Shown here piece after piece: positions 33,211-41,038 of a DNA stretch of 64,000 bases (its first letter is position 1; each line of letters starts with the position of its first letter). The position numbers and the translations under genes were made by a program. The notes below the pieces were generated by a model. That model saw only the letters and a list, made by a program, of their open reading frames with translations, made no database searches and had not been told where the DNA came from. Origin of the DNA: CAUPWF01 sp964369755 (GTDB lineage Bacteria > Bacillota > Clostridia > Lachnospirales > Lachnospiraceae); the NCBI GenBank assembly GCA_964369755.1, contig CAYJFY010000009.1:4625-68624 (forward strand), read 5' to 3'.

Positions 33211-33783
33211 ATGGCAGTGTTAAAATGTGAAAATGGACATTTCTATGATGGGGCAAAATTCAGTGAATGTCCGCATTGTAAGGAACCATTGCCTATGAGT
33301 CGAACGTTAAATAGTGAGTTGACACAATTTGGATTTGTCGAGACCGCCTTTTCGACGAGTAATGTGAAGAAAGAGGCTGTCCGTGTGAATTTGGGTGCCC
33401 CTCAAGGAAATGATGAGAAAACGGTAGGAATATTCCGTGAAAAACTTGGAATTGAACCAGTTGTGGGCTGGCTTGTGTGTACTCAAGGGCGTGAGAAGGG
33501 TAGGGCGTATGTCTTGCATTCGGGTAGAAATTTCGTTGGACGGAATCTGAAGTCGGATATTGCAATCCCAGATGATGCAAGCGTAAGTGGAGAAGACCAT
33601 TGTTCGATTGTTTTTGAGCCGAATAAGATCATCTATATGTTGGCACGTGGCAAGGGAGAGACGGTTTTGATTAATCAGCAACCGCTCGATAACACCTATA
33701 TTCTTACAGGGGATGAATCCATAGAAATCGGTACTTCTAGGTTTGTGTTTGTGCCCTATTGCAAGGAGGGAAGAACATGGTGA
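33211..33783 (+). CDS. Zinc-ribbon FHA protein 2
   Basis: This 190-residue paralogue of the protein at 30869 has the same metal-site spacing (Cys6, His10, Cys20, Cys23) and an FHA domain with NFVGRNLKSDIAI. The shared EKTVGIF motif (Thr71) lies in the linker, followed by EPVVGWLVC as in the paralogue. In the FHA core the usual Ser-Arg is Ser-Gly (SVSGEDHCSI), so phospho-Thr binding may be weakened or altered. Its stop overlaps the start of the VWA-FHA gene (ATGGTGA), coupling their translation. Confidence 0.8.
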   Translation: MAVLKCENGHFYDGAKFSECPHCKEPLPMSRTLNSELTQFGFVETAFSTSNVKKEAVRVNLGAPQGNDEKTVGIFREKLGIEPVVGWLVCTQGREKGRAYVLHSGRNFVGRNLKSDIAIPDDASVSGEDHCSIVFEPNKIIYMLARGKGETVLINQQPLDNTYILTGDESIEIGTSRFVFVPYCKEGRTW

Positions 33784-35471
33784 AGAAGATAATGTCTTTG
33801 GTTGTAGTCCTAATCGCATGCTTAAGTTTTTCGATTGCTGCAATGGCGGAAGGGGAGATGAGAATCGAACAAGTCAATTCTCTCTTGCCAGAGATTAAGG
33901 TTTGGTTCAATTCTAGGGAAGAGCTAGAGGCAGAGCAGGTTACATTGGAATTAGAGGGGGAGAGTCTTGTAGCGGGGGCGCTCTCCAAGGCAAATGAAAG
34001 TGAAGTGACACATCATTATTTTCTTGTAGATGCTTCCACATCAACAACAGGTGCTCAGATGGAGGCGGTGAAACAGAGTATCATGGAGTTTGCGCAGTCT
34101 ATGAAGTCTGGTGACACGATGACTTTAATCTCTTTTGGAGTAGAGGTTCGGGTATTGTTTGAACGCCAATCTGACCTCTTGGTGATAGAACAAGAGGTGG
34201 AAACTCTAGAAGCAAATGAAGCGGGAACACTGTTCTTTGATGCATTGGCGACTGTGGCACAATTGGCGAAGGATGAGGGGATTGCAAGTAATCGCAAGCT
34301 TCTATATGTGTTTTCTGATTCGGTAGACTATAATCTAGGTGGTTACACAGCAGAAGAAACACAGGATTTGTTAGTGGATGCGGGGCTGCCGTTATATGCC
34401 TTTGGATTTGACAATGGAACAAAGGAAAATCTAGATAATTTTGGTGCACTTGCTAGACAGACGGGTGGAGAGATTCGCATAGTGAATGCGGATAATCTGG
34501 GAGAACAATTTGCACAACAGGGAAAGAGTCTTAGCGAGGATACTTATGTAGCTTATTTCAATGCAAAGACAAATGAGTTACCAGAAAAGGGGACTCACAT
34601 AAAGCTTGTGGTAGGGAGTGAAGAGGCGGAATTTAGTCCTGCATTCCATTGGTCGGTAGCAGACGAGATTGCCCCAGAGATTTTCTCCGCTAGCCAAAGT
34701 GGAGACAGAACCATAGAGGTTGTGTTCTCAGAGCTGGTAACAGGTGCAAACCAGAGAGAGAATTACGTAATAGTGGACCAAGTAGAGACGCCAATCGGAA
34801 TTTCTGCTGTGGATTTTAATGAAGAGTCATTTTCGGCGGTACTCACACTAGAAGATCTACCAGATAGCGGGGAATTTCGAATTCGTTGTGATAATATCAC
34901 AGATACATCCAGTGAAAAAAATCCTGTTACGAATGAGATGACAGTGGATTATTTGAATCATACTCCAGAGCCAGAGATGCCAAATACAGGAATTCCAATC
35001 GCTGCGTGGGTTGCAATCATTGTAGTTGTAATCGGAATTGGTGTTGGGATTATCGTAGCGGCTATGAAAAAACAATCAAAGACGGATGATGGAAGCGAAT
35101 TAGATTATTCGTCATCACCGAAACAGGTTGTGGATGCTGGAGAATCTGGTAAGGCACATTTCGTACATGAGTCGGAGAAAAAAATCATATTGGAAGTAGC
35201 GAACCATGCAGGTGCTAGTAGAAAAGTAACGTTGACGATTAGCAAGACATTATTTGTCGGCAGAAGCGATATCTGCGATGTGGTCTTTGATGACCCTAGG
35301 ATGAGTAGACAGCATTTTGTTATCGAAGAAAATAATGATAGCTACACAATAACGAATCTAAGTCAAGGAGGAACTCTGCTAAATGGCATAGCAGTAAATA
35401 GTCCGAGACCTTTGAATCATGGAGATAAGATCGAAGCAGGGTCACAGCAAATTGTGTTTATTAAAGGTTAA
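33777..35471 (+). CDS. Signal peptide-VWA-TM-FHA membrane protein
   Basis: This 564-residue protein has an N-terminal signal peptide (1-24, ending AMA), an extracellular von Willebrand A domain with the MIDAS motif DASTS (residues 85-89), and a further beta-rich segment (about 290-395). One membrane segment (about 404-428) follows, then a cytosolic FHA domain (about 480-564) with FVGRSDICDVVF, RMSRQHFVIEE and GGTLLNG. MPNTG just before the membrane segment resembles a sortase motif, but the large C-terminal domain argues against cleavage. It would connect extracellular adhesion or protein binding to phospho-Thr binding inside. ATG 33777 follows AAGGAGGG. Confidence 0.88.
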   Translation: MVKKIMSLVVVLIACLSFSIAAMAEGEMRIEQVNSLLPEIKVWFNSREELEAEQVTLELEGESLVAGALSKANESEVTHHYFLVDASTSTTGAQMEAVKQSIMEFAQSMKSGDTMTLISFGVEVRVLFERQSDLLVIEQEVETLEANEAGTLFFDALATVAQLAKDEGIASNRKLLYVFSDSVDYNLGGYTAEETQDLLVDAGLPLYAFGFDNGTKENLDNFGALARQTGGEIRIVNADNLGEQFAQQGKSLSEDTYVAYFNAKTNELPEKGTHIKLVVGSEEAEFSPAFHWSVADEIAPEIFSASQSGDRTIEVVFSELVTGANQRENYVIVDQVETPIGISAVDFNEESFSAVLTLEDLPDSGEFRIRCDNITDTSSEKNPVTNEMTVDYLNHTPEPEMPNTGIPIAAWVAIIVVVIGIGVGIIVAAMKKQSKTDDGSELDYSSSPKQVVDAGESGKAHFVHESEKKIILEVANHAGASRKVTLTISKTLFVGRSDICDVVFDDPRMSRQHFVIEENNDSYTITNLSQGGTLLNGIAVNSPRPLNHGDKIEAGSQQIVFIKG

Positions 35472-35476
35472 TTGCT

Positions 35477-35586
35477 CATTGGGGACGGGGGTTTTTGTAA
35501 ATGGGGACGGAGGTTTTTGTAAATGGGGACGGAGGTTTTTAACAAAAACCCCGTCCCCAATGCCGTCCCCAATGCCGTCCCCAATG
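35477..35586. repeat. GGGGACGGGGG palindromic repeat, expanded copy 3
   Basis: Three direct units (ATTGGGGACGGGGGTTTTTG, then two copies of ATGGGGACGGAGGTTTTT with short AT spacers) are followed by the inverted arm AAAAACCCCGTCCCCAATG. Two more partial GCCGTCCCCAATG units follow. It fills the gap between the convergent VWA-FHA and kinase genes. The tandem units on both arms look like replication slippage on a hairpin. It should terminate both genes. Confidence 0.8.
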
Positions 35587-35587
35587 G

Positions 35588-37846
35588 TTAGTCCTCATCT
35601 GGAATATAGTTATAGTTCATAAAGTAGTTAACCATAGTATTGGCAAATTGGTCTTCAGTTTCCTCCTGATCATAATTATGTAAGCGGTCTTGAAATTCAT
35701 TTGCGAAATCATCTCCTACATCCCATATATTAGAATCAGGATTCACTATAATCCCATCTAGATATGGACGAAAAGTCTCTGCTTCTGGATATAGCTTCAT
35801 ATAATCTTCCATTACATTCTTATGTGTAGGCATGCAAGTTTGATTGTGAATGGTCAATATTGTTTGGCCTTTTTCACTAAACATAAAATGGATGAATTGC
35901 ATGGCAACTAGTTGTTTGTTTTCGGTAGTGTATCCGCTCACGCACATCCAAACATCGTTGTCAATATCGAGAAGCTTCGTCTGTCCGTCTTCTTCGCGGA
36001 CGATAGGTAGTAATTTGAAATCTCCCTGTAAGGTAGTTCGAATATCAGATATTGATCGTACATCATAAGAGATATTGGAAATATATTTGAATTCATCATC
36101 CCAAGTCATGTCATACCAATTTCTTGCATAATTATCAACAGTATCTTCCCAAGGTTCTGGTTCGAAGGTTTGGGTTTCTTCATTGATTAATGGAGGGAGA
36201 TAGAAGCCAGCGAAATCCCAGAAATCATATCCATCAAGAGCATTTTCCCATGTTCCACCGAGTTCTGCTACTAACATCTCATAATCTGCTACTGATGTAA
36301 TTGCTTCTAATGATGAATCTAGTTGTTCCAATGCACTACTAGAAACAGCAAAATAACCTGCATCTGCTGTGAGATGAATATAGGGGACTATCTCTCGTGT
36401 CTGTCCAGATTCATCCTCATATTCATAATATTTAATATCATTTTCCAAAAAGTAATAATCTTCAAAATCAAGTCCATTCACTAAGATGGACAAATCGGCA
36501 CGATCCTCAAAATCCCATAAGAATTCATTTCCTAGAACGGGTGGGTTAGAAACTTGAGACTCTCCATTTCGATAGTCATCAATTTCTTCCCATGTTTTTT
36601 TCTGTATTTCTATCTGGTGTTCTGGATAGGCAATCATAAACTCCTCTGCAAGTCGGTCAAACATGGCTTTATTATCAGACTCTCCAATCCACATCACAAT
36701 GCTATCAGGTTGGATATTCATATCCGCCAAAGTCTCTTCCATACGTATTACTGGAACAATCGGGTCTTCTTGGGTAAATTGCCATCCTAAAAAACCGACA
36801 ATAGCAAGAACCATAAAGGAGGCTGCTACAGTTGCAATCTTTCTCTTTTGCTTTCGCTTTTTCCATTCGATTTCTGGATAATCAAACCCTGTATTCCCTT
36901 GCAATGCCAAAAGCATGGTCTCGGTATTTTTAAATCGGAGTTCTGGTCTTAATGCCATGGCCTTGAGAATGGTTTTGTCTAATTGTGCATCGATTCCTTG
37001 TACTAGCTTAGATGGACGAAGTATCTCATCTTTTTCCCAGCGGTCGACCGATTCTTCGGGTGTTTTCCCAGTAATCATCTTGTACCAAGTGGCTCCTGCT
37101 GCATAGATATCAGTGTATATCCCTTGCTTCATATTACTACGATACTGTTCTGGTGGGGCATATCCTTTTTTCACCACAACACTCTGTGTCCACTCTTCCT
37201 TCTCTGAAAATCTAGCAGCACCAAAATCTAGAATTTTTACATTGCCATTATTTAATATATAGATATTATCTGGACTGATATCGCGGTGAATAACATCCTT
37301 TTTATGGATTGCCTGTAGACCTGCTAATACACCTATCATAATCTCAGATGCTTCTTCTACAGATAGTGTCCCACCATGTTCATTCATATGTTCCTTGAGT
37401 GTTTGACCATCTAGATACTCCATTACGATATAGGCAGTACCATTTTCTTGGAAGCTGTCTAGTACATTTACGATGTGTTCGTCACCTGTAAACTTCGCAA
37501 GACTTTTTCCCTCATCGATGAATCGATTTTTCTCCTTCGTAAAGCTCTCTACCACATCTCCTGAGAACACTCGAATCTTCATATCACCAGGCATTCTTGT
37601 TGCAAGATTTTGTGGAAAAAATTCTTTGATTGCTACGATAGTAGATAAGCGTGTGTCATATGCGGTATAGGTAACACCGAATCCACCAATTCCAAGAATG
37701 GTACCGATTAAATAGCGTCCCCAGATTCGCATTCCTGGTTGGAGCATATATTCGGGACTATTGGGTGTACCTTCTATATATCCGCAATGGGGGCATATCT
37801 CATACCCACCTGTATTTTTAAAACAGCGAAAACAAATTGTATTCAT
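35588..37846 (-). CDS. Transmembrane Ser/Thr kinase with solute-binding-protein-like ectodomain, second copy
   Basis: This 752-residue protein has the same plan as the kinase at 24000-26330: zinc ribbon (Cys5, Cys8, Cys18, Cys21), kinase domain with GIGGFG, Lys74, HRDISPDN, DFG and GYAPPEQYRSN, and one membrane segment at about 340-360. An ectodomain of about 390 residues follows, starting PDSIVMWIGESDNKAMFDRL and containing LVAMQFIHFMFSEKGQTIL, as in family 1 sugar-binding proteins. N-terminal and kinase parts are much closer to the first copy than the ectodomains are, so ligand specificity probably diverged after duplication. It lies 30 bases after the LRR kinase gene, in one operon. Confidence 0.85.
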   Translation of the reverse strand: MNTICFRCFKNTGGYEICPHCGYIEGTPNSPEYMLQPGMRIWGRYLIGTILGIGGFGVTYTAYDTRLSTIVAIKEFFPQNLATRMPGDMKIRVFSGDVVESFTKEKNRFIDEGKSLAKFTGDEHIVNVLDSFQENGTAYIVMEYLDGQTLKEHMNEHGGTLSVEEASEIMIGVLAGLQAIHKKDVIHRDISPDNIYILNNGNVKILDFGAARFSEKEEWTQSVVVKKGYAPPEQYRSNMKQGIYTDIYAAGATWYKMITGKTPEESVDRWEKDEILRPSKLVQGIDAQLDKTILKAMALRPELRFKNTETMLLALQGNTGFDYPEIEWKKRKQKRKIATVAASFMVLAIVGFLGWQFTQEDPIVPVIRMEETLADMNIQPDSIVMWIGESDNKAMFDRLAEEFMIAYPEHQIEIQKKTWEEIDDYRNGESQVSNPPVLGNEFLWDFEDRADLSILVNGLDFEDYYFLENDIKYYEYEDESGQTREIVPYIHLTADAGYFAVSSSALEQLDSSLEAITSVADYEMLVAELGGTWENALDGYDFWDFAGFYLPPLINEETQTFEPEPWEDTVDNYARNWYDMTWDDEFKYISNISYDVRSISDIRTTLQGDFKLLPIVREEDGQTKLLDIDNDVWMCVSGYTTENKQLVAMQFIHFMFSEKGQTILTIHNQTCMPTHKNVMEDYMKLYPEAETFRPYLDGIIVNPDSNIWDVGDDFANEFQDRLHNYDQEETEDQFANTMVNYFMNYNYIPDED

Positions 37847-37876
37847 AAATCCCTCCTATGATTCGGTGCTGTTTGT

Positions 37877-39595
37877 CTATTCTATTAACCCTTCATTTGT
37901 TGGAAGCTCTTTTTCTGGAACATGATCCACATAAGATACATCGATGATTGGGTTGTTCTCTAAATTGACGTAGTCTAATTCAGTAAGTGAAGCAAGCGGA
38001 GAGATATCCGTGATTGTATTTTCTCTCAAGTGAAGAGTTGTCAATGATGTGAGATTACCAATGGCTGTGATATCTCGAATTTGATTGGAAGAAAGTTCTA
38101 ATTCTTTCAGTCCAGTCAGTTCTTTTAATGGTGTAATGTCGGAAATATTTGTATTCCATAATTCTAGTTGGGTCAAGTTGGTTAGGTTTGATAATGCTTC
38201 CAGGTTATGAACCTTATAATTTCTAATGGTTAGCTCAGAGAGGTTAGAAAAATCACTTAAATTGGAGAGATCTAAATCAATATAAGCTTCCTCTGTCCAT
38301 TCTTCTTCAAATTCTAATCGATGAATTGCATACAAATCATTAGCTGTAATGTCTCCGCTAGGTTTTGCTAAGGCTGCTCTTACATAATTTTCGATGATTG
38401 GATCTGTCCACTCAATTACATAATTTTCTTCTGCAGATAAATATGCTTCTGCCTCCCCGAAATTATCTTCTAGCATCGTTCCACCGATTGTAATCGGTTG
38501 AGCATCCTCGCTAAATCCTCCTGTTGCAGCGAAGATACCAAGTGCTAAGAGAAATACGGAACTTACGGCTAATATTATCTTCGTCGGTAGAGGGATTGCT
38601 GTAACTTCTTTTCTTGGTTTTGCTTTAATATGTTGTACGCCATCAGATAATAGAGCTTCTTTGAACTCGGCCACCGTCTGCGTCCGATCAGTCCTTCTTA
38701 CGTTTAGCGCATTGAGGATTGCATTCTCAACAGATTGGGGAATCTGCACTCCCAGTTTTGTTGGCTCCATTATTTCATCGTTGATGGCGCGCTCCATGCT
38801 ATCTGGTGGTGTTTGACCAGTAAGCATCTTGTAAAACGTGGCAGCTAGGGCATACACATCCGTCCATGTGCCTTGCTCGCCTTTGCTCCGATACTGTTCT
38901 TCTGGTGCATAGCCACTCTTTAATATAACAGAGAGGCTCTTGGAATTGACAGCACTTTCATACCGAGCGGCACCGAAGTCTAGTAATTTAATCTCTCCAT
39001 CGTCGGTAAGATAAATATTGTCGGGGCTGATGTCTCGATGTATGATGTTCTTGGCATGAACTTTGGCTAAGGTATCACAAATGCTTAAGATGATTTCACG
39101 AGCCATCTCATAGTCAAGTACCCCTTGGCTTGCAAGGATATTCTTCACGTCATGACCTTTCAAAAATTGCATGATAATATACGCGGTGTTATTCTCCCAA
39201 AATGTGTCATAGATATCTACGATTCCAGCGATTCCATTGAATTGGGCTAGGGTCTGAGCCTCATCTACAAATCTCTTTAAGCCCTCGCCAAACTGCTCGG
39301 ATGCTTGCCCTTGATAGACGGTCAATAGGGTATCCCCAGGTGTTCTTGTAGCAAAGGTAGTGGGTAAAAACTCCTTGATTGCAACTACTCGTTCCAATTC
39401 CGCATCAAAGCCAATATAAGTAACTCCGAATCCGCCATATCCTAGCACTCTACCAACGATATAACGTCCTTGCAAAATCGTCGTTGGTGATAGATGATAT
39501 GCTTCTCTTGGTTTGGTTCCAGATTCATAACCGCAGTTTGGACAGGTGGATAAATCATCCAGATATTCTATCATACATCCCATACATCGAATCAT
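37877..39595 (-). CDS. Transmembrane Ser/Thr kinase with leucine-rich-repeat ectodomain, second copy
   Basis: This 572-residue protein has a zinc ribbon (Cys4, Cys7, Cys18, Cys21) and a kinase domain (about 44-320) with GYGGFG, VAIKE, HRDISPDN, DFG and GYAPEEQYRSKG. The membrane segment is at about 338-360. The ectodomain (about 395-572) contains regular roughly 22-residue leucine-rich repeats of internalin type (LTNLTQLELWNTNISDITPL, LTGLKELELSSNQIRDIT, LTSLTTLHLRENTITDISPL). It resembles the kinase at 26353-28404 in the cytosolic half, but the LRR array is much better conserved. The ectodomain should bind protein or peptide partners. GAGGAGG precedes ATG 39595. Confidence 0.87.
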   Translation of the reverse strand: MIRCMGCMIEYLDDLSTCPNCGYESGTKPREAYHLSPTTILQGRYIVGRVLGYGGFGVTYIGFDAELERVVAIKEFLPTTFATRTPGDTLLTVYQGQASEQFGEGLKRFVDEAQTLAQFNGIAGIVDIYDTFWENNTAYIIMQFLKGHDVKNILASQGVLDYEMAREIILSICDTLAKVHAKNIIHRDISPDNIYLTDDGEIKLLDFGAARYESAVNSKSLSVILKSGYAPEEQYRSKGEQGTWTDVYALAATFYKMLTGQTPPDSMERAINDEIMEPTKLGVQIPQSVENAILNALNVRRTDRTQTVAEFKEALLSDGVQHIKAKPRKEVTAIPLPTKIILAVSSVFLLALGIFAATGGFSEDAQPITIGGTMLEDNFGEAEAYLSAEENYVIEWTDPIIENYVRAALAKPSGDITANDLYAIHRLEFEEEWTEEAYIDLDLSNLSDFSNLSELTIRNYKVHNLEALSNLTNLTQLELWNTNISDITPLKELTGLKELELSSNQIRDITAIGNLTSLTTLHLRENTITDISPLASLTELDYVNLENNPIIDVSYVDHVPEKELPTNEGLIE

Positions 39596-39707
39596 AGTGT
39601 ATACCTCCTCATATCAACAATCATAACACTCTATATTCTTATGAAAATAAAATATCTTCATTTTCATTTGCAGAATCTTCATTTGTTTTATGTGCTTTCA
39701 AATATTG

Positions 39708-40997
39708 CTAGTCTTTTAGGCAGGCCAAAGGAACAACAAAGACACCATCTTTTCTTTGATAAGCTAATTCGCCGCCCGTTAGAATCATCATAAAGGAGGG
39801 TTCTTTCATTTTATCTGTATTTATTTTATCTCTGATTTTAAGTAAGTGTTTTGCAGCTTCTTCTATTTGTTTTGAGCCTAATTTCACCTCTACGGCAGCC
39901 CACCTTCCATCGTTTAGTGCAATTACTGCATCACATTCAAGTCCGCTAGAGTCTCTAAAGTGAAAAATTTGTCCATCGATTGATTCAGCATATACTTTTA
40001 AATCTCTAGCACATAGTGATTCAAACAAAAATCCAAAATAATTAAAATCTTCAAGAAGTCGATCTGGAGTTAAACGCATTGCGGCGGTTGCAATAGATGG
40101 GTCGACAAATTGTCTCTTCGGTGAGGTTCTAATTGCGGATTTCGAACGTAGTGAAGGATTCCACGCAGGAATATTATCTATTACAAATATTCGTTCGAGA
40201 GCAGATAAATACTGGCTTATACTTTTTTCAGATAAGCTATCTCCAGTATCGCCCTCTGCTATATCATCATAAATAGTTCTTATTGTGGCAAGAGTGGAAA
40301 TATTTCTTGCAAGAGAGCGCATCAGAGCTCTGACTCTTGCAGGATTTTTTTGGATATCGTCAACTGCAGATATATCATGGTGTATAATTGCTTCAACATA
40401 ATCAATGGCATGTCTATATGATGCTTTTTCGGTTTGGTCAATTGATGCAGGCCAACCACCTCTAACAATTGCTTTTGATATTCCTTCAATGCTTAAATCG
40501 CTCATGGCATCAATCTCTGTTTCCCCATTGAATAAATCAGTTAATGAAACAGCACCGTTTGATTCTTTGGATTCAAATAAACTCATAGGTCGCATTGTCA
40601 TACGTGAAATTCTTCCTGTGCCCGTATGTTCCACTACATTATCACGTGGTACTGCGGAACCTGTTAAAATAAATTGACCTAGTTCACCACGCATATCAAC
40701 AGAATATCTTACAGCATCCCATAAAACTGGAGCCATCTGCCATTCATCTAAAAGTCTTGGTGTTTCGCCTTTTAATAATAATGAAGGTTTTGTATCTGCT
40801 GCTTGCTGATAAGATACTCTTTTATCAGGATCCTGCATAAATAAATGACTTTTTGAATTCTCCATAGCAGTTCTTGTTTTACCACACCATTTAGCCCCCT
40901 CGACTAACACCGCACCTGCTGTTTCAAGTCGTTCTTTTAAGATTTTATCCGCAATTCGAAGTTTATATTCCTTGTTGATTTTAATCACCTCTTTCAT
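39708..40997 (-). CDS. AAA_14/DUF4143 ATPase
   Basis: This 429-residue protein has a P-loop ATPase N-terminal domain (Walker A variant EGAKWCGKTRT, Walker B-like RLLDEW, sensor ILTGSA) and a C-terminal DUF4143 domain. The latter carries a PD-(D/E)XK-like core (GLECDAVIALNDGRWAAVEVKLG). The family is widespread, patchy and poorly understood, often accessory and sometimes linked to mobile or stress genes. It is separated by 112 bases from the LRR kinase and has its own promoter embedded in a 23-bp tandem repeat, so it is probably independent of the kinase locus. Confidence 0.88.
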   Translation of the reverse strand: MKEVIKINKEYKLRIADKILKERLETAGAVLVEGAKWCGKTRTAMENSKSHLFMQDPDKRVSYQQAADTKPSLLLKGETPRLLDEWQMAPVLWDAVRYSVDMRGELGQFILTGSAVPRDNVVEHTGTGRISRMTMRPMSLFESKESNGAVSLTDLFNGETEIDAMSDLSIEGISKAIVRGGWPASIDQTEKASYRHAIDYVEAIIHHDISAVDDIQKNPARVRALMRSLARNISTLATIRTIYDDIAEGDTGDSLSEKSISQYLSALERIFVIDNIPAWNPSLRSKSAIRTSPKRQFVDPSIATAAMRLTPDRLLEDFNYFGFLFESLCARDLKVYAESIDGQIFHFRDSSGLECDAVIALNDGRWAAVEVKLGSKQIEEAAKHLLKIRDKINTDKMKEPSFMMILTGGELAYQRKDGVFVVPLACLKD

Positions 40998-41009
40998 AAT
41001 TATAATAGT

Positions 41010-41038
41010 ATTATAACCAGAACTTCCGAAAATATCAA
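41010..41038 (-). promoter_or_regulatory. Promoter of the AAA_14/DUF4143 gene
   Basis: On the minus strand TTGATA (41038-41033) and TATAAT (41015-41010) are 17 bases apart. The -35 lies inside the first unit of the adjoining tandem repeat. Confidence 0.8.

Noticed and set aside
34970..35080. MPNTG as a sortase anchoring signal in the VWA-FHA protein
   Set aside because: About 135 residues with a clear FHA domain follow the membrane segment, unlike sortase substrates, which end in a short basic tail.
15155..35586. GGGGACGGGGG units as a CRISPR array
   Set aside because: The units are isolated palindromes far apart, with no regular unique spacers and no cas genes.
20695..39595. Interpretation of the kinase locus as a type VI or type VII secretion regulatory module
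   Set aside because: No TssB/C, VgrG, EccC/EssC-like ATPase or WXG100 protein is present in the window; the ectodomains point to sensing instead. A distant secretion locus cannot be excluded.
20695..39595. Interpretation of the kinase locus as an anti-phage defence island
   Set aside because: No nuclease, helicase, NADase effector or restriction gene is found, and most components face outwards. The DUF4143 ATPase next door has its own promoter.
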